This document shows positions 35,805-45,528 of a stretch of 64,000 nt of DNA, piece after piece; position 1 is the stretch's first letter, and the number at the start of each line of letters is the position of its first letter. Under the pieces are notes generated by a model that was not told the origin of the DNA, searched no databases, and was given only the letters and a program-made list of their open reading frames with translations. A program made the position numbers and the translations under genes. Origin of the DNA: Sphingobium sp. Ant17 (GTDB lineage Bacteria > Pseudomonadota > Alphaproteobacteria > Sphingomonadales > Sphingomonadaceae); contig NZ_JEMV01000027.1 in the NCBI RefSeq assembly GCF_000588875.1, positions 2,325-66,324 of the forward strand. Reading direction: 5' to 3'.

Positions 35805-37060
35805 ATGCATCTCAAGGACCTTAAGAAAACAGCGCCCGCCGACCTCGTGCAGCTTGCCGAGGAGCTGGGCGTCGAGGGCGCGTCGACCCTGCGCAAGCAG
35901 GATCTGATGTTCGCGATCCTCAAGGCCGAGGCGGAAAATGGCGAGCAGATCATGGGCGAAGGCACGATCGAAGTGCTGCCCGATGGCTTCGGCTTCCTGC
36001 GCAGCCCGGAAGCCAACTTCCTGGCCGGTCCCGACGATATCTATGTTTCGCCCAATCAGGTCCGCCGCTTCGGCCTGCGTACCGGGGACACGGTGGACGG
36101 CGAAATCCGCGCGCCCAAGGATGGCGAGCGCTATTTCGCGCTGGTGAAGCTCAACACCGTCAATTTCGACGATCCCGATGTGGTCCGTCATCGCGTCAAT
36201 TTCGACAATCTGACGCCGCTCTATCCCGAATCGAGCTGACGCTCGATCCGGGCGACCCGACCCAGAAAGACAAGTCGGCGCGCGTTATCGACATCGTCTC
36301 GCCGCAGGGCAAGGGCCAGCGCACGCTGATCGTCGCGCCGCCGCGCGTCGGCAAGACGGTGATGCTGCAGAACATCGCCAAGGCCATCACCGACAATCAT
36401 CCCGAAGTGTTCCTGATCGTCCTGTTGATCGACGAGCGCCCGGAAGAAGTCACCGACATGCAGCGCAGCGTGAAGGGCGAGGTCGTGTCCTCCACCTTTG
36501 ACGAGCCTGCCACCCGCCACGTCCAGGTCGCCGAAATGGTGATCGAAAAGGCCAAGCGCCTGGTCGAGCATAAGAAGGATGTCGTCATCCTGCTCGACTC
36601 CATCACCCGCCTCGGCCGCGCCTACAACACCGTCGTGCCCTCGTCGGGCAAGGTGTTGACCGGCGGTGTCGACGCCAACGCGCTCCAGCGTCCCAAGCGC
36701 TTCTTCGGCGCCGCGCGCAATATCGAGGAAGGCGGTTCGCTCTCCATCATCGCGACCGCGCTGATCGACACCGGCAGCCGCATGGACGAAGTCATTTTCG
36801 AAGAATTCAAGGGTACCGGCAACTCGGAAATCGTGCTGGACCGCAAGGTCGCCGACAAGCGTATCTTCCCGGCGCTGGATGTGGGCAAGTCCGGCACCCG
36901 CAAGGAAGAATTGCTGGTCGACAAGGGCACACTCAGCAAGATGTGGGTGCTGCGCCGCATCCTGATGCAGATGGGCACGATCGACGCGATGGAATTCCTG
37001 CTCGACAAGATGAAGGATTCCAAGACCAACGAGAACTTCTTCGACTCGATGAACCAGTGA
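35805..37060 (+). pseudogene. rho: transcription termination factor Rho, frameshifted as read
   Basis: The gene encodes a 418-residue Rho: N-terminal [15 protein letters not shown], the RNA-binding [23 protein letters not shown], the Walker A PPRVGKT, Walker [11 protein letters not shown] and the Q/R loops through to DSMNQ. As read it stops after LYPESS because one A is missing near 36234; AAG would give PESKLTLDPGD and continue. Rho is essential or nearly so in alphaproteobacteria, so the lesion is almost surely a sequencing error. The 270-bp leader before it (35535-35804) may hold Rho autoregulation but I see no clear motif. Confidence 0.95.
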
Positions 37061-37084
37061 CGGCGTGAAGGGGAGTAAGCGGGC

Positions 37085-37762
37085 ATGACCGACATTTGGG
37101 GCCATATCGTCACGGATTTTGCCGGGCTGTTTTCCGGCAGTGGATCGGCCTGGCTGGCTTTTGGTCAGGTGATCCTGATCGACATCGTGCTGGCGGGCGA
37201 CAACGCGATCGTCATTGGCGCACTGGCGGCGGGCCTGCCCGCCGATCAGCGCAAGAAGGTGATCCTGATCGGGATCATCGCCGCGCTCGTGCTGCGCATC
37301 GGCTTTGCGCTGGTGGTGACGCAGCTGCTGCAACTGATCGGCCTGGTCTTTGCGGGCGGCGTCCTGCTATTCTGGGTCGCCTGGAAAATGTATCGCGAAA
37401 TCGGTCATGGTGGTGAAAGCGCCGGGTCGCCCGAAATCGAAGGCGACGAACATTCGGGTATGAAGCCCGCCAAGAGCTTCGCTGCCGCCGCTTGGGCGGT
37501 CGCCGTGGCCGACGTGTCGATGAGCCTCGACAATGTGCTGGCCGTCGCTGGCGCGGCGCGGGATCATCCGGGCATCCTGATGGTCGGGCTGGTGATCGCC
37601 GTCGGCCTGATGGGCATCGCTGCCAACATCATCGCCAAATATATCGAGCGTTACCGCTGGATCGCCTGGGTCGGCCTGCTGGTCATCCTCTATGTGGCCA
37701 GCACGATGATCTATACCGGCATCACCGATCAGGAAGTCGGTCTGCTGCAGCTTTTTCGCTAA
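37085..37762 (+). CDS. TerC-family (YjbE-type) membrane protein
   Basis: The 225-residue integral membrane protein has about seven spans and the TerC acidic motifs: LIDIVLAGDNAIVIGALAAG and VAVADVSMSLDNVLAVAGAA, which are predicted metal-binding sites. Members export Mn2+ or otherwise handle divalent metals. It follows rho by 24 bp. Confidence 0.92.
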   Translation: MTDIWGHIVTDFAGLFSGSGSAWLAFGQVILIDIVLAGDNAIVIGALAAGLPADQRKKVILIGIIAALVLRIGFALVVTQLLQLIGLVFAGGVLLFWVAWKMYREIGHGGESAGSPEIEGDEHSGMKPAKSFAAAAWAVAVADVSMSLDNVLAVAGAARDHPGILMVGLVIAVGLMGIAANIIAKYIERYRWIAWVGLLVILYVASTMIYTGITDQEVGLLQLFR

Positions 37763-37779
37763 ATAGCTGATCCGAAATC

Positions 37780-37821
37780 AAAAAGGGGGGCGAAACCATT
37801 CCGGTTTCGCCCCCCCTTTTT
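37780..37821. terminator. strong bidirectional terminator
   Basis: AAAAA plus GGGGGGCGAAACC pairs with GGTTTCGCCCCCC followed by TTTTT. The stem is 13 bp or more with a short loop at 37798-37802. It separates the TerC gene from the convergent quinone reductase gene. Confidence 0.9.
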
Positions 37822-37840
37822 ATGTCCGCGGCTTCCCCGA

Positions 37841-38808
37841 TCAGGGTAGCAGGATCGTCGCCCCGGTCGTCTGCCGTGCCTCCAGTACCCGGTGCGCCTG
37901 CGCGGCATCCGCCAAGGCAAAGCGCTGCCCGATCACCGCGCGCACCACGCCACGCTGCATCCGGTCGAACAGGCGGTCAGCGGTTTGGGCCAGCGCCTCC
38001 GCCGTCGCCACATAGTCGAACAGCGTCGGACGTGTGACATAGAGTGAACCGCCCTTGGTCAGGTCCAGCAGGCTGACTGGCGGCACCGCGCCCGATGCAT
38101 TGCCATAGCTCACCATCAGCCCGCGCCGCTTCAGACAGGCGAGCGACGCGGCCCAACTGTCCTTGCCGACGCCGTCATAGACGACATCGACGCCCTTGCC
38201 GTCGGTCAGGTCGCGAACAGTGGCCGCCAGATCGGCGAACGGGCCATGCAGGCTATGGTCCGCATCGACCAGCGCAGCCTTCGCCGCCGATCCGCAATGG
38301 GCGATGACCACCACGCCCCTGTCACGTAGCCAGGGGACGAGAACCGATCCGACCCCGCCCGCTGCCGCATGGACGAGCGCGACCTGGCCTGCTTCGAGAG
38401 CGATCGTATCTTGGGCGAGATAACAGGCGGTCATGCCCTTGAGCATCATCGCCGCAGCATCCGCGCTCGACACGTCGTTGGGAATTTTCACCGCGCGATC
38501 GGCTGCAATGATGCGGTGTGTGGCGTAGGCGCCCAGGCCATGCGCGCAGCCGACCTTGTCGCCGACGACAAAGCCCGACACACCCGGCCCGACCGCGACG
38601 ACATGCCCTGCGCCCTCCGACCCCAACGGGTGGGGAGGGGGGCAGGGTAGAGGCCAGTGCGATAATAGGTGTCGATGAAGTTCAGCCCGATCGCCTCCTG
38701 CGCGATCAGTAGCTCGCCGTCACCCGGCAATCCCGGATCGAAATCCTCCCGCGCTATCACCTCCGGCCCGCCATGGCTGCGGGCCAGCATCCGCCAGGCG
38801 TCCACCAT
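37841..38808 (-). pseudogene. NADPH:quinone oxidoreductase, frameshifted as read
   Basis: Two frames together form a 322-residue zinc-independent MDR protein: GLNFIDTYYRTGLYP in the first, then GSEGAGHVVAVG, VHAAAGGVGSVL (NADPH site) and YGNASGAVPP in the second. They meet where ACCCGT should read ACCCCGT (near 38628). It reduces quinones by one or two electrons. Its start overlaps the dienelactone hydrolase stop (ATGA). Confidence 0.92.
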
Positions 38809-39509
38809 CAGGCGAGATACTCGGCGAAGAAATCGGCGGTGCGCTGGTCGGCCAATTGCGCGGCGTCCTCATGGCGACGGTCGCCCATCTCGGCAGCAAA
38901 GCCATGGTCCAGCCCGTCATAGTCATGCAGCGTGACATGGCGGTTCGACTCCAGCCCGTCATGCATCGCCTTCTGCGCATCGGGCAGGACGAAATGATCG
39001 GCGGTCGGAATGTGCAGCATCACCGGCTTGCCGATCGCTTGTTGTTCGCCCAGCAAACCGTCGATTCCGACGCCATAATAGGCCACGAACGCATCGCCAT
39101 CAGTGCGGCACGCCGCCATGAAGGCCAGCCGCCCGCCCAGGCAATAGCCGACCAGGCCGACCTTACCGCCATCGACGGCGGCACGCGCGACCTTGATCGT
39201 CGCTTCGATGTCGCGGATCGCCTGATCCTGATTGAGCTTCTGCATATGGCCGAGCGCTGCCTGAAACTCCTCCGGCACATCGGCGTCCAGTTCGACATGC
39301 GGCTTTTCGCGCCAGAACAGGTCGGGCGCATAGGCGACATAGCCCGCCTTGGCCCAATTATCGCATTTGCGGCGGATGCCTTCATTCACGCCGAAAATTT
39401 CCTGGATGACGATGATCGCCGCCTTGGCTTCGTCGCCTTCGGGTCGCGCCACATAGGCGTCGAACTGCGCATCGCCCTCCAGCGTCTGGATCGGGATAAA
39501 GCCTGTCAT
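38808..39509 (-). CDS. dienelactone hydrolase family protein
   Basis: The 233-residue alpha/beta hydrolase has VIQEIFGVNEGIR (oxyanion), nucleophile Cys in GYCLGGR, an Asp in the HIPTADHF region and His in GLDHGF. It hydrolyses dienelactone or related esters. ATG 39509 has AAAGGA upstream. It is the first gene of a pair with the quinone reductase. Confidence 0.93.
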   Translation of the reverse strand: MTGFIPIQTLEGDAQFDAYVARPEGDEAKAAIIVIQEIFGVNEGIRRKCDNWAKAGYVAYAPDLFWREKPHVELDADVPEEFQAALGHMQKLNQDQAIRDIEATIKVARAAVDGGKVGLVGYCLGGRLAFMAACRTDGDAFVAYYGVGIDGLLGEQQAIGKPVMLHIPTADHFVLPDAQKAMHDGLESNRHVTLHDYDGLDHGFAAEMGDRRHEDAAQLADQRTADFFAEYLA

Positions 39510-39668
39510 GTCGCATTCCTTTCCGCTGTCGGCCGTTGGGGCCGCACCGCATATTGGCGCATCGGGGTGGGCGCGCAACCATGGACCCACGCAAAAAAAT
39601 TTGCCACCATGCGCCTGTTTGCGGCATGACAGGGAACAGATGATAGAAGAACCAGAAGGGCAAGGATT

Positions 39669-39920
39669 ATGAAGGTAACCGTCGATGTGGATTGCAGCCC
39701 GGCCGAGGCGCGCGCCTTTCTCGGCCTGCCCGATGTCACGCCCATTCACGATAAATATATCCGCACCGTGCTCGACAGTTTCGAAGGGGTCGGCAGCGTC
39801 GAGCAAATGGAAACCCTGTTCAAGAGCTTCTCGCCCATGGGCGATGCCGGCGTGCGCCTGTTCCAACAGATGATGAACATCGGCCTGTCCGGCATGGGCG
39901 GGGCGGGCGACAAGAAATAG
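39669..39920 (+). CDS. DUF6489 family protein
   Basis: The 83-residue protein has the family pattern MKVTVDVDCSPAEARAFLGLPDVTPIHD and a FSPMGDAGVRLFQQMM helix. It is a sphingomonad-specific protein of unknown role, usually upstream of mnmE as here. AAGGA precedes the start. Confidence 0.88.
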   Translation: MKVTVDVDCSPAEARAFLGLPDVTPIHDKYIRTVLDSFEGVGSVEQMETLFKSFSPMGDAGVRLFQQMMNIGLSGMGGAGDKK

Positions 39921-39936
39921 GGTTTTGCGCGCACTG

Positions 39937-41214
39937 ATGAATGACACGATTTTCGCCCTGTCCAGCGGCGCGCCGCCCGCAGGGATCGCGGTGGTGCGTG
40001 TCAGCGGACCACAGGCGCGCGGCGCACTGGAGCGTTTGGCCCATCGTGTGCCGCCGCCGCGTCAGGCCAGCCTTGCGCTGCTCACCGATCCGCAGGATGG
40101 CGCGCCGCTGGATCGCGCGCTTATCCTCTGGCTTCCCGGTCCCGGCACCGTGACCGGCGAAGATCTGGTCGAACTCCATTGCCATGGCGGACGCGCCGTC
40201 GTCGCGGCTGTCGAGGCGGCGCTGGCCATGATGCCAGGCCTTCGCCGGGCGGAAGCGGGCGAGTTCACCCGCCGCGCCTTCCTCAACGGTCGGATGGACC
40301 TCAACGCGGTCGAAGGCCTGTCGGACCTGCTCGCCGCTGAGACCCAGCAACAACGCCGCGCTGCGCTGATGATGGCGGAAGGACATTTTTCCCGCCGGGT
40401 CGAAGGCTGGCGGCGCGACCTGCTCGACCTGTCGGCCATGGCCGAGGCCGCGCTTGATTTCTCCGACGAGGATGATGTGCCCGATGCCGCGATCGAGCAG
40501 CGGATTGGTGCTGGCATCGCGGCGCTCGGGGAAGATATCGTCACCGCATTGGCCGCGCCCTCGGCCGAGCGATTGCGCGACGGCATTCGCGTCGTGCTGG
40601 CGGGGCCCCCCAATGCGGGCAAGTCGACCCTGCTCAATGCGCTGGTGGGGCGCGAGGCCGCGATCGTCTCAGACATTGCCGGAACGACGCGCGACCGGAT
40701 CGAAGTGCCGGCTGCCATCGGCGGCACCGCCTTCCTCTTCACCGACACCGCCGGGCTGCACGAAGGGACTGGCGACGCGATCGAGGCGATCGGCATGGAC
40801 CGCGCGCGTGCGGCGCTCGATGCGGCGGACATTATCCTGTGGCTGGGCGATGCGGCCGACCTGCCGCGCGCCGATGCGCTGTTGATCGCCGCCCAGTGCG
40901 ATCGCGATGCGACCCGACCGGGTCTGCAATTGTCCGCGCGGACGGGGGAGGGGATGGACACCCTCGTCACCACCTTGCTCGATCGCGCTGCGCAACTCTT
41001 GCCGGGCGAGGGAGACTATGCCCTCCACGCCCGCCAACGCGCGCGGGTCGGTGAATTGCTCGCCCATGTCGAAGCTGCACGGCAAAGCAATGACTTGCTC
41101 GTCATCGCCGAAGAGCTGCGCCAAGCGCGCCGCGCGATCGATGCGCTTACCGGACAGGCCGGGACCGAAGATATGCTCGACCGCCTCTTTTCGGGTTTCT
41201 GCATCGGAAAATAG
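39937..41214 (+). CDS. mnmE: tRNA modification GTPase MnmE
   Basis: The 425-residue protein has the THF-binding N-domain (IFALSSGAPPAGIAVVRVSG), helical domain, G domain with GPPNAGKSTLLNAL and DTAGLHEG, and the C-terminal FCIGK motif whose Cys is required for tRNA modification. With MnmG it makes the cmnm5U34 wobble modification. ATG 39937 fits the family; TTG 39925 is possible. Confidence 0.96.
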   Translation: MNDTIFALSSGAPPAGIAVVRVSGPQARGALERLAHRVPPPRQASLALLTDPQDGAPLDRALILWLPGPGTVTGEDLVELHCHGGRAVVAAVEAALAMMPGLRRAEAGEFTRRAFLNGRMDLNAVEGLSDLLAAETQQQRRAALMMAEGHFSRRVEGWRRDLLDLSAMAEAALDFSDEDDVPDAAIEQRIGAGIAALGEDIVTALAAPSAERLRDGIRVVLAGPPNAGKSTLLNALVGREAAIVSDIAGTTRDRIEVPAAIGGTAFLFTDTAGLHEGTGDAIEAIGMDRARAALDAADIILWLGDAADLPRADALLIAAQCDRDATRPGLQLSARTGEGMDTLVTTLLDRAAQLLPGEGDYALHARQRARVGELLAHVEAARQSNDLLVIAEELRQARRAIDALTGQAGTEDMLDRLFSGFCIGK

Positions 41215-41219
41215 CGCGA

Positions 41220-41235
41220 TGTTCCACGTGGAACG
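41220..41235. promoter_or_regulatory. parS site 1
   Basis: tgttccacgtggaacg matches the alphaproteobacterial parS palindrome in 15 of 16 positions if the final A is allowed. It lies between mnmE and mnmG, 2.5 kb from parA. Confidence 0.75.
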
Positions 41236-41274
41236 CTTTTGACCGCAACGGCCTCCATCTGCTACAGGCCTCCC

Positions 41275-43123
41275 ATGCAAACTCGCTATGATGTGATTGT
41301 GGTCGGCGGCGGCCATGCCGGGTGCGAAGCGGCCGCCGCCGCTGCGCGCAAAGGCGCGCGGGTGGCGCTGCTCACTTTCGACCGTGCCACCGTTGGGGCT
41401 ATGTCCTGCAACCCGGCGATCGGCGGGTTGGGCAAGGGCCATCTCGTGCGCGAAGTTGATGCGCTCGATGGCCTGATCGGCCGCGCCGCAGACCAGGCCG
41501 CGATCCACTATCGCATGCTCAACAGCAGCAAGGGCGCAGCCGTCCAGGGGCCGCGCATCCAGGCGGATCGCAAACGCTATCGCGCCGCCATCCATCAGAT
41601 GCTCGATGCGCAGGATGGGCTATCCATCGTTGAAGGCGAGGCGGCTGTGCTGGTGGTGCGGGATGGATCAATCGCTGGCCTGTCCCTCGCCGATGGGCGC
41701 ATGCTGGAGGCTACGTCGGTGGTGCTGGCGACCGGCACCTTCTTGGGCGGCAAGCTGTTTCGGGGCGACGAACGCGAAGCGGCGGTCGCGTCGGCGAGCG
41801 GGCCGCGACCAGCCTGGGCGTCCAGTTACGCGATCTTGCTCTCCCCATTGGTCGGCTTAAGACCGGCACGCCGCCGCGCATCGACGGCCGCACGATCGAT
41901 TGGGCCATGCTGGAAGCGCAGCCATCGGACAGCGACGGCTGGACCATGTCGCCCCTGTCCACCGGTCGCCCGCTACCCCAACTCGCCTGCGCCATCACCC
42001 GCACCAATGCGCGCACCCATCAAATCATCCGCGACGGCCTTGGCCGATCGCCCTTGTTCAGCGGCGCGATCGAAGGACGCGGGCCGCGCTACTGCCCCTC
42101 GATTGAGGACAAAATTCAGCGCTTCGGCGATCGCGATGGGCATCAGATTTTCCTGGAACCCGAAGGGCTGGACGATCCACTCGTCTACCCCAACGGTATC
42201 AGCACTTCGCTGCCGACCGACGTGCAGGTTGCGATGCTGCGATCGATGGCGGGGCTGGAGCAGGCCGATATCGTCGTCCCTGGCTATGCAGTCGAATATG
42301 ACCATATCGATCCGCGCGCGCTCGACGCGACGTTGGAGGTGCGTGCTATCCTCGGCCTCTTCTGCGCCGGGCAGATTAACGGCACCACCGGCTACGAAGA
42401 AGCGGCTGCTCAAGGCTGATCGCTGGCGTGAACGCCGCCGCTCGCGCGCGCGGCGAGGCGACCATGATCCTTGATCGGGCTAGCAGCTATATCGGCGTGA
42501 TGATCGATGACCTCACCTTGCAAGGTGTGACGGAACCCTATCGCATGCTGACTGCGCGCGCTGAATATCGTTTGCGTTTGCGCGCCGATAACGCCGAGAC
42601 GCGCCTTGGCGCGATCGGCATAGGGCATGGCGTGATCGGCGCCGTCCGCCGCACGCGGTTGGCGGAGCGGGACGCCCTGCGCGCCGACATAGAGGCAGAA
42701 CTCACCCAGCCCATCGGTGCCACCACCATGGCCCGGGCGGGTGCATCGGTGCGGCAGGATGGCGTTCGCCGCAGCCTGTTCGAATGGGCGCGCTTCCCCG
42801 AAGTCGATCGTGCCTTGATCTTGTCGCTCGCCCCGCGCTTGGCTGCCGCCCCCGCCGACTTGCGCGCAGAGATATTGGAGGATGCGCATTACGCGCCCTA
42901 TCTCCACCGCCTGGATGCGGAGATAGCCGACCTGCGTCGCAACGAGCGAGTCTTCATCCCCGCCGATTTCGACTTTGCCAGTATCGGCGGCCTGTCCACC
43001 GAGATGATCGAACGGCTCGACGCGGCGCGTCCCGATACGCTCGCCGCAGCAGGCCGCATTCGAGGCGTTACCCCTGCGGCCCTCGCTGCCATCCTTGTCC
43101 ATGTCCGCAAGGTCGCAGCATGA
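41275..43123 (+). pseudogene. mnmG: tRNA modification enzyme MnmG, two frameshifts as read
   Basis: The frames together give a full-length MnmG of about 616 residues: the FAD motif [65 protein letters not shown] and C-terminal GVTPAALAAIL. Breaks lie near 41782 (GCGGCG for GCGGGCG) and 42416 (GGCTG for GGCCTG), each one base short. The MnmE partner is adjacent. Two independent lesions in a core gene argue for sequencing errors. Confidence 0.94.
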
Positions 43124-43764
43124 CTGAGGAGGAAGCCCGCGCCTGGCTGACGACCCAATTCGACGTTTCACGTGAAACAATGGCGCGTCTGGAACGCTTC
43201 GTCGCCATATTGTTGGAGGCGATGGGTGAACAGAATCTCATCGCCGAATCGACCCGCCCGCATGTCTGGGCGCGCCATATCATCGACTCTGCGCAACTCC
43301 TCAACCACGCCCAATCGGCAGGGGAGGGTGCATGGATCGACCTCGGATCGGGCGCTGGCCTACCCGGTATTGTTGTCGCTTGCCTGTCCGACCGACCCAT
43401 GTTGATGGTCGAATCCCGGCGCAAGCGCATCGACTTTCTCAACGAAGCCATCGCCACACTGGGCCTGTCGAATGCCACGGTCTTCGGTGGCCGGGTGGAG
43501 ATGGTGCCGCAACGCGCCGCCGCAGTGATTAGCGCGCGCGCCTATGCGCCGCTCCCGCGCCTGCTTGAATCCGCCGCGCATCTCTCCGACAAAAATACGA
43601 TATGGGTGCTGCCTAAGGGGCGAAATGCGCAAAATGAACTGGAGGCGACGCGCCCATCATGGCAGGGTGTGTTTCACGTGGAACCCAGCGTAACGGATGC
43701 CGATAGCGCCATCATTGTCGCATGCGCCGTCAAACCCGTCGCCAGAAGGAAAGGTCGCGCATGA
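43120..43764 (+). CDS. rsmG: 16S rRNA (guanine-N7) methyltransferase RsmG
   Basis: The 214-residue protein has IDLGSGAGLPGIVVA (SAM), VESRRKRIDFLNE and the ISARAYAPLPRLLE segment of RsmG/GidB. It methylates G527 of 16S rRNA. ATG 43120 overlaps the mnmG stop, and the stop overlaps parA, so the cluster is coupled. A parS site lies within its 5' coding part. Confidence 0.96.
   Translation: MTEEEARAWLTTQFDVSRETMARLERFVAILLEAMGEQNLIAESTRPHVWARHIIDSAQLLNHAQSAGEGAWIDLGSGAGLPGIVVACLSDRPMLMVESRRKRIDFLNEAIATLGLSNATVFGGRVEMVPQRAAAVISARAYAPLPRLLESAAHLSDKNTIWVLPKGRNAQNELEATRPSWQGVFHVEPSVTDADSAIIVACAVKPVARRKGRA
43164..43179. promoter_or_regulatory. parS site 2, inside rsmG
   Basis: cgtttcacgtgaaaca matches the parS palindrome TGTTTCACGTGAAACA in 15 of 16 positions. 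It is within the rsmG coding sequence, 600 bp before parA. Confidence 0.85.
43670..43685. promoter_or_regulatory. parS site 3
   Basis: tgtttcacgtggaacc matches parS in 14 of 16 positions. It lies in the 3' end of rsmG, about 75 bp before parA, where ParB binding could also repress parAB. Confidence 0.8.
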
Positions 43765-44543
43765 TCTGTATCGCCATCGCCAATCAGAAGGGCGGCGTGG
43801 GCAAGACCACAACGGCGATCAACCTCGCCACCGGTCTTGCCGCTACCGGTCTGCGCGTGCTGCTGCTCGATCTCGATCCGCAGGGCAATGCCTCCACCGG
43901 CCTTGGCGTCGGTCAATCCGAACGCACACGATCGAGCTATGATCTGCTCGTCGGCAATTGCGCGCTGGAGGACGCAATCGTCACGACCCGCGTGCCCAAG
44001 CTAGACCTCGTTCCCGCGACGCAGGATCTGTCGGGCTGCGAAATCGAGCTGATCGAATATGAGCAGCGCACCCACCGGCTCGAACGGGTGCTGGCCGAAG
44101 CCCCGATGGGGCGTTGGGACATTTGCCTGATCGATTGCCCACCCTCGCTCGGCCTGCTCACCATCAATGCGATGGTCGCGGCCCAATCCTTGCTGGTGCC
44201 ACTGCAATGCGAGTTTTTCGCACTCGAAGGCCTGTCGCAACTGCTCCAGACGGTCGAGCGCATTCGCGGCCGTTTCAATCCAGGCCTGTCGATCATGGGC
44301 GTCGCGCTCACCATGTATGACCGGCGCAACCGATTGACCGATCAGGTAGCCGATGATGTGCGCGCCTGCCTCGGCGATCTGGTCTTCACCACCGTCATCC
44401 CGCGCAATGTGCGCCTGTCCGAAGCGCCCAGCCATGGCGTCCCGGCCTTGATCTACGACTTCCGCTGTTCAGGATCGGAAGCCTATATGCGGCTCGCGCG
44501 TGAACTGATCGCGCGTCTGCCCCGACAGGAGGTTGCCGCTTGA
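43761..44543 (+). CDS. parA: chromosome partition ATPase ParA
   Basis: The 260-residue protein has the deviant Walker A KGGVGKTT, switch LLDLDPQGNAS and ICLIDCPPSL. It drives origin segregation with ParB. ATG 43761 overlaps the rsmG stop. Confidence 0.97.
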   Translation: MICIAIANQKGGVGKTTTAINLATGLAATGLRVLLLDLDPQGNASTGLGVGQSERTRSSYDLLVGNCALEDAIVTTRVPKLDLVPATQDLSGCEIELIEYEQRTHRLERVLAEAPMGRWDICLIDCPPSLGLLTINAMVAAQSLLVPLQCEFFALEGLSQLLQTVERIRGRFNPGLSIMGVALTMYDRRNRLTDQVADDVRACLGDLVFTTVIPRNVRLSEAPSHGVPALIYDFRCSGSEAYMRLARELIARLPRQEVAA

Positions 44544-45460
44544 GCGACGAAACGACTGATAAGCCCAAGATTGTGAAGCGGCCGCACGGCCTGGGACGCG
44601 GCCTGTCCGCGCTGCTTGGCGACGTCGCGCGCGAAGAACCGGTTGCGCCTGCTGCCTCGCCATCCAGCAAGGCCGTGCAGAATATCGAAGTATCGCTGAT
44701 CCAGCCGCACCCCGAACAGCCGCGTCGCCATTTCGACGAAGGCGCGTTGCAGGAGCTGGCCGACAGCATCGCCAAGCGCGGCGTGATCCAGCCGATCATC
44801 GTCCGCCCACATGGCGGCGGCTTTCAGATCGTTGCGGGCGAACGCCGCTGGCGCGCGGCGCAAAGGGCGCAGCTCCACCGCATCCCCGCCATCGTCCGCG
44901 ATTTCGATGAGCAGGAAACGCTCGAAATCGCCCTGATCGAAAATATCCAGCGCGAGGATCTCAACCCGATCGAAGAGGCCGAAGCCTATCGCAAACTGAT
45001 CGGCGACTTCCAGCATACGCAGGACGCCCTGGGCCGCATCGTCGGCAAATCGCGCAGCCATATCGCCAACCTCATGCGCCTGCTCGATCTGCCTCCGTCG
45101 GTGCAGCAGCAGGTGATGGAGCAGAAAATCAGCATGGGCCATGCCCGCGCCCTGATCGGCGTGCCCGATTGCGAAACATTGGCGCGGCAGGTCGAACAAA
45201 AGGGTCTGTCGGTCCGCGACACCGAACAATTGGTCCGCCGCATGAAGACTGGCGAGGACATGCCTGCGGCACGCCGCAACGGCGCGGCCCCGGAGCCGGA
45301 CGCGGACATTGCCTCGCTGGAACAGCATCTGGCCGACATATTGGGGCTGAAGGTCGATATCCGGCACGAAGGCAATGGCGGCGGAACGCTGACCCTGCGC
45401 TATTCGACCCTCGATCAGTTGGACATGCTGTGTCAGCGCCTGTCAGGCGAGCGGATTTAA
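44540..45460 (+). CDS. parB: chromosome partition protein ParB
   Basis: The 306-residue protein has the CTPase motif AGERRWRAA, ENIQREDLNPIEEAEAY, the HTH (QDALGRIVGKSRSHIANLMRLL) and a C-terminal dimerisation domain. It loads at the parS sites nearby. The start is TTG 44540, overlapping the parA stop, with AGGAGG upstream. Confidence 0.97.
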   Translation: MSDETTDKPKIVKRPHGLGRGLSALLGDVAREEPVAPAASPSSKAVQNIEVSLIQPHPEQPRRHFDEGALQELADSIAKRGVIQPIIVRPHGGGFQIVAGERRWRAAQRAQLHRIPAIVRDFDEQETLEIALIENIQREDLNPIEEAEAYRKLIGDFQHTQDALGRIVGKSRSHIANLMRLLDLPPSVQQQVMEQKISMGHARALIGVPDCETLARQVEQKGLSVRDTEQLVRRMKTGEDMPAARRNGAAPEPDADIASLEQHLADILGLKVDIRHEGNGGGTLTLRYSTLDQLDMLCQRLSGERI

Positions 45461-45528
45461 GCGGACACAGTGCGAAAAAGCGGGTGACGCCGCTGGTCTT
45501 TTCCCGGCCGTCTCCCTAACTTGGGGGA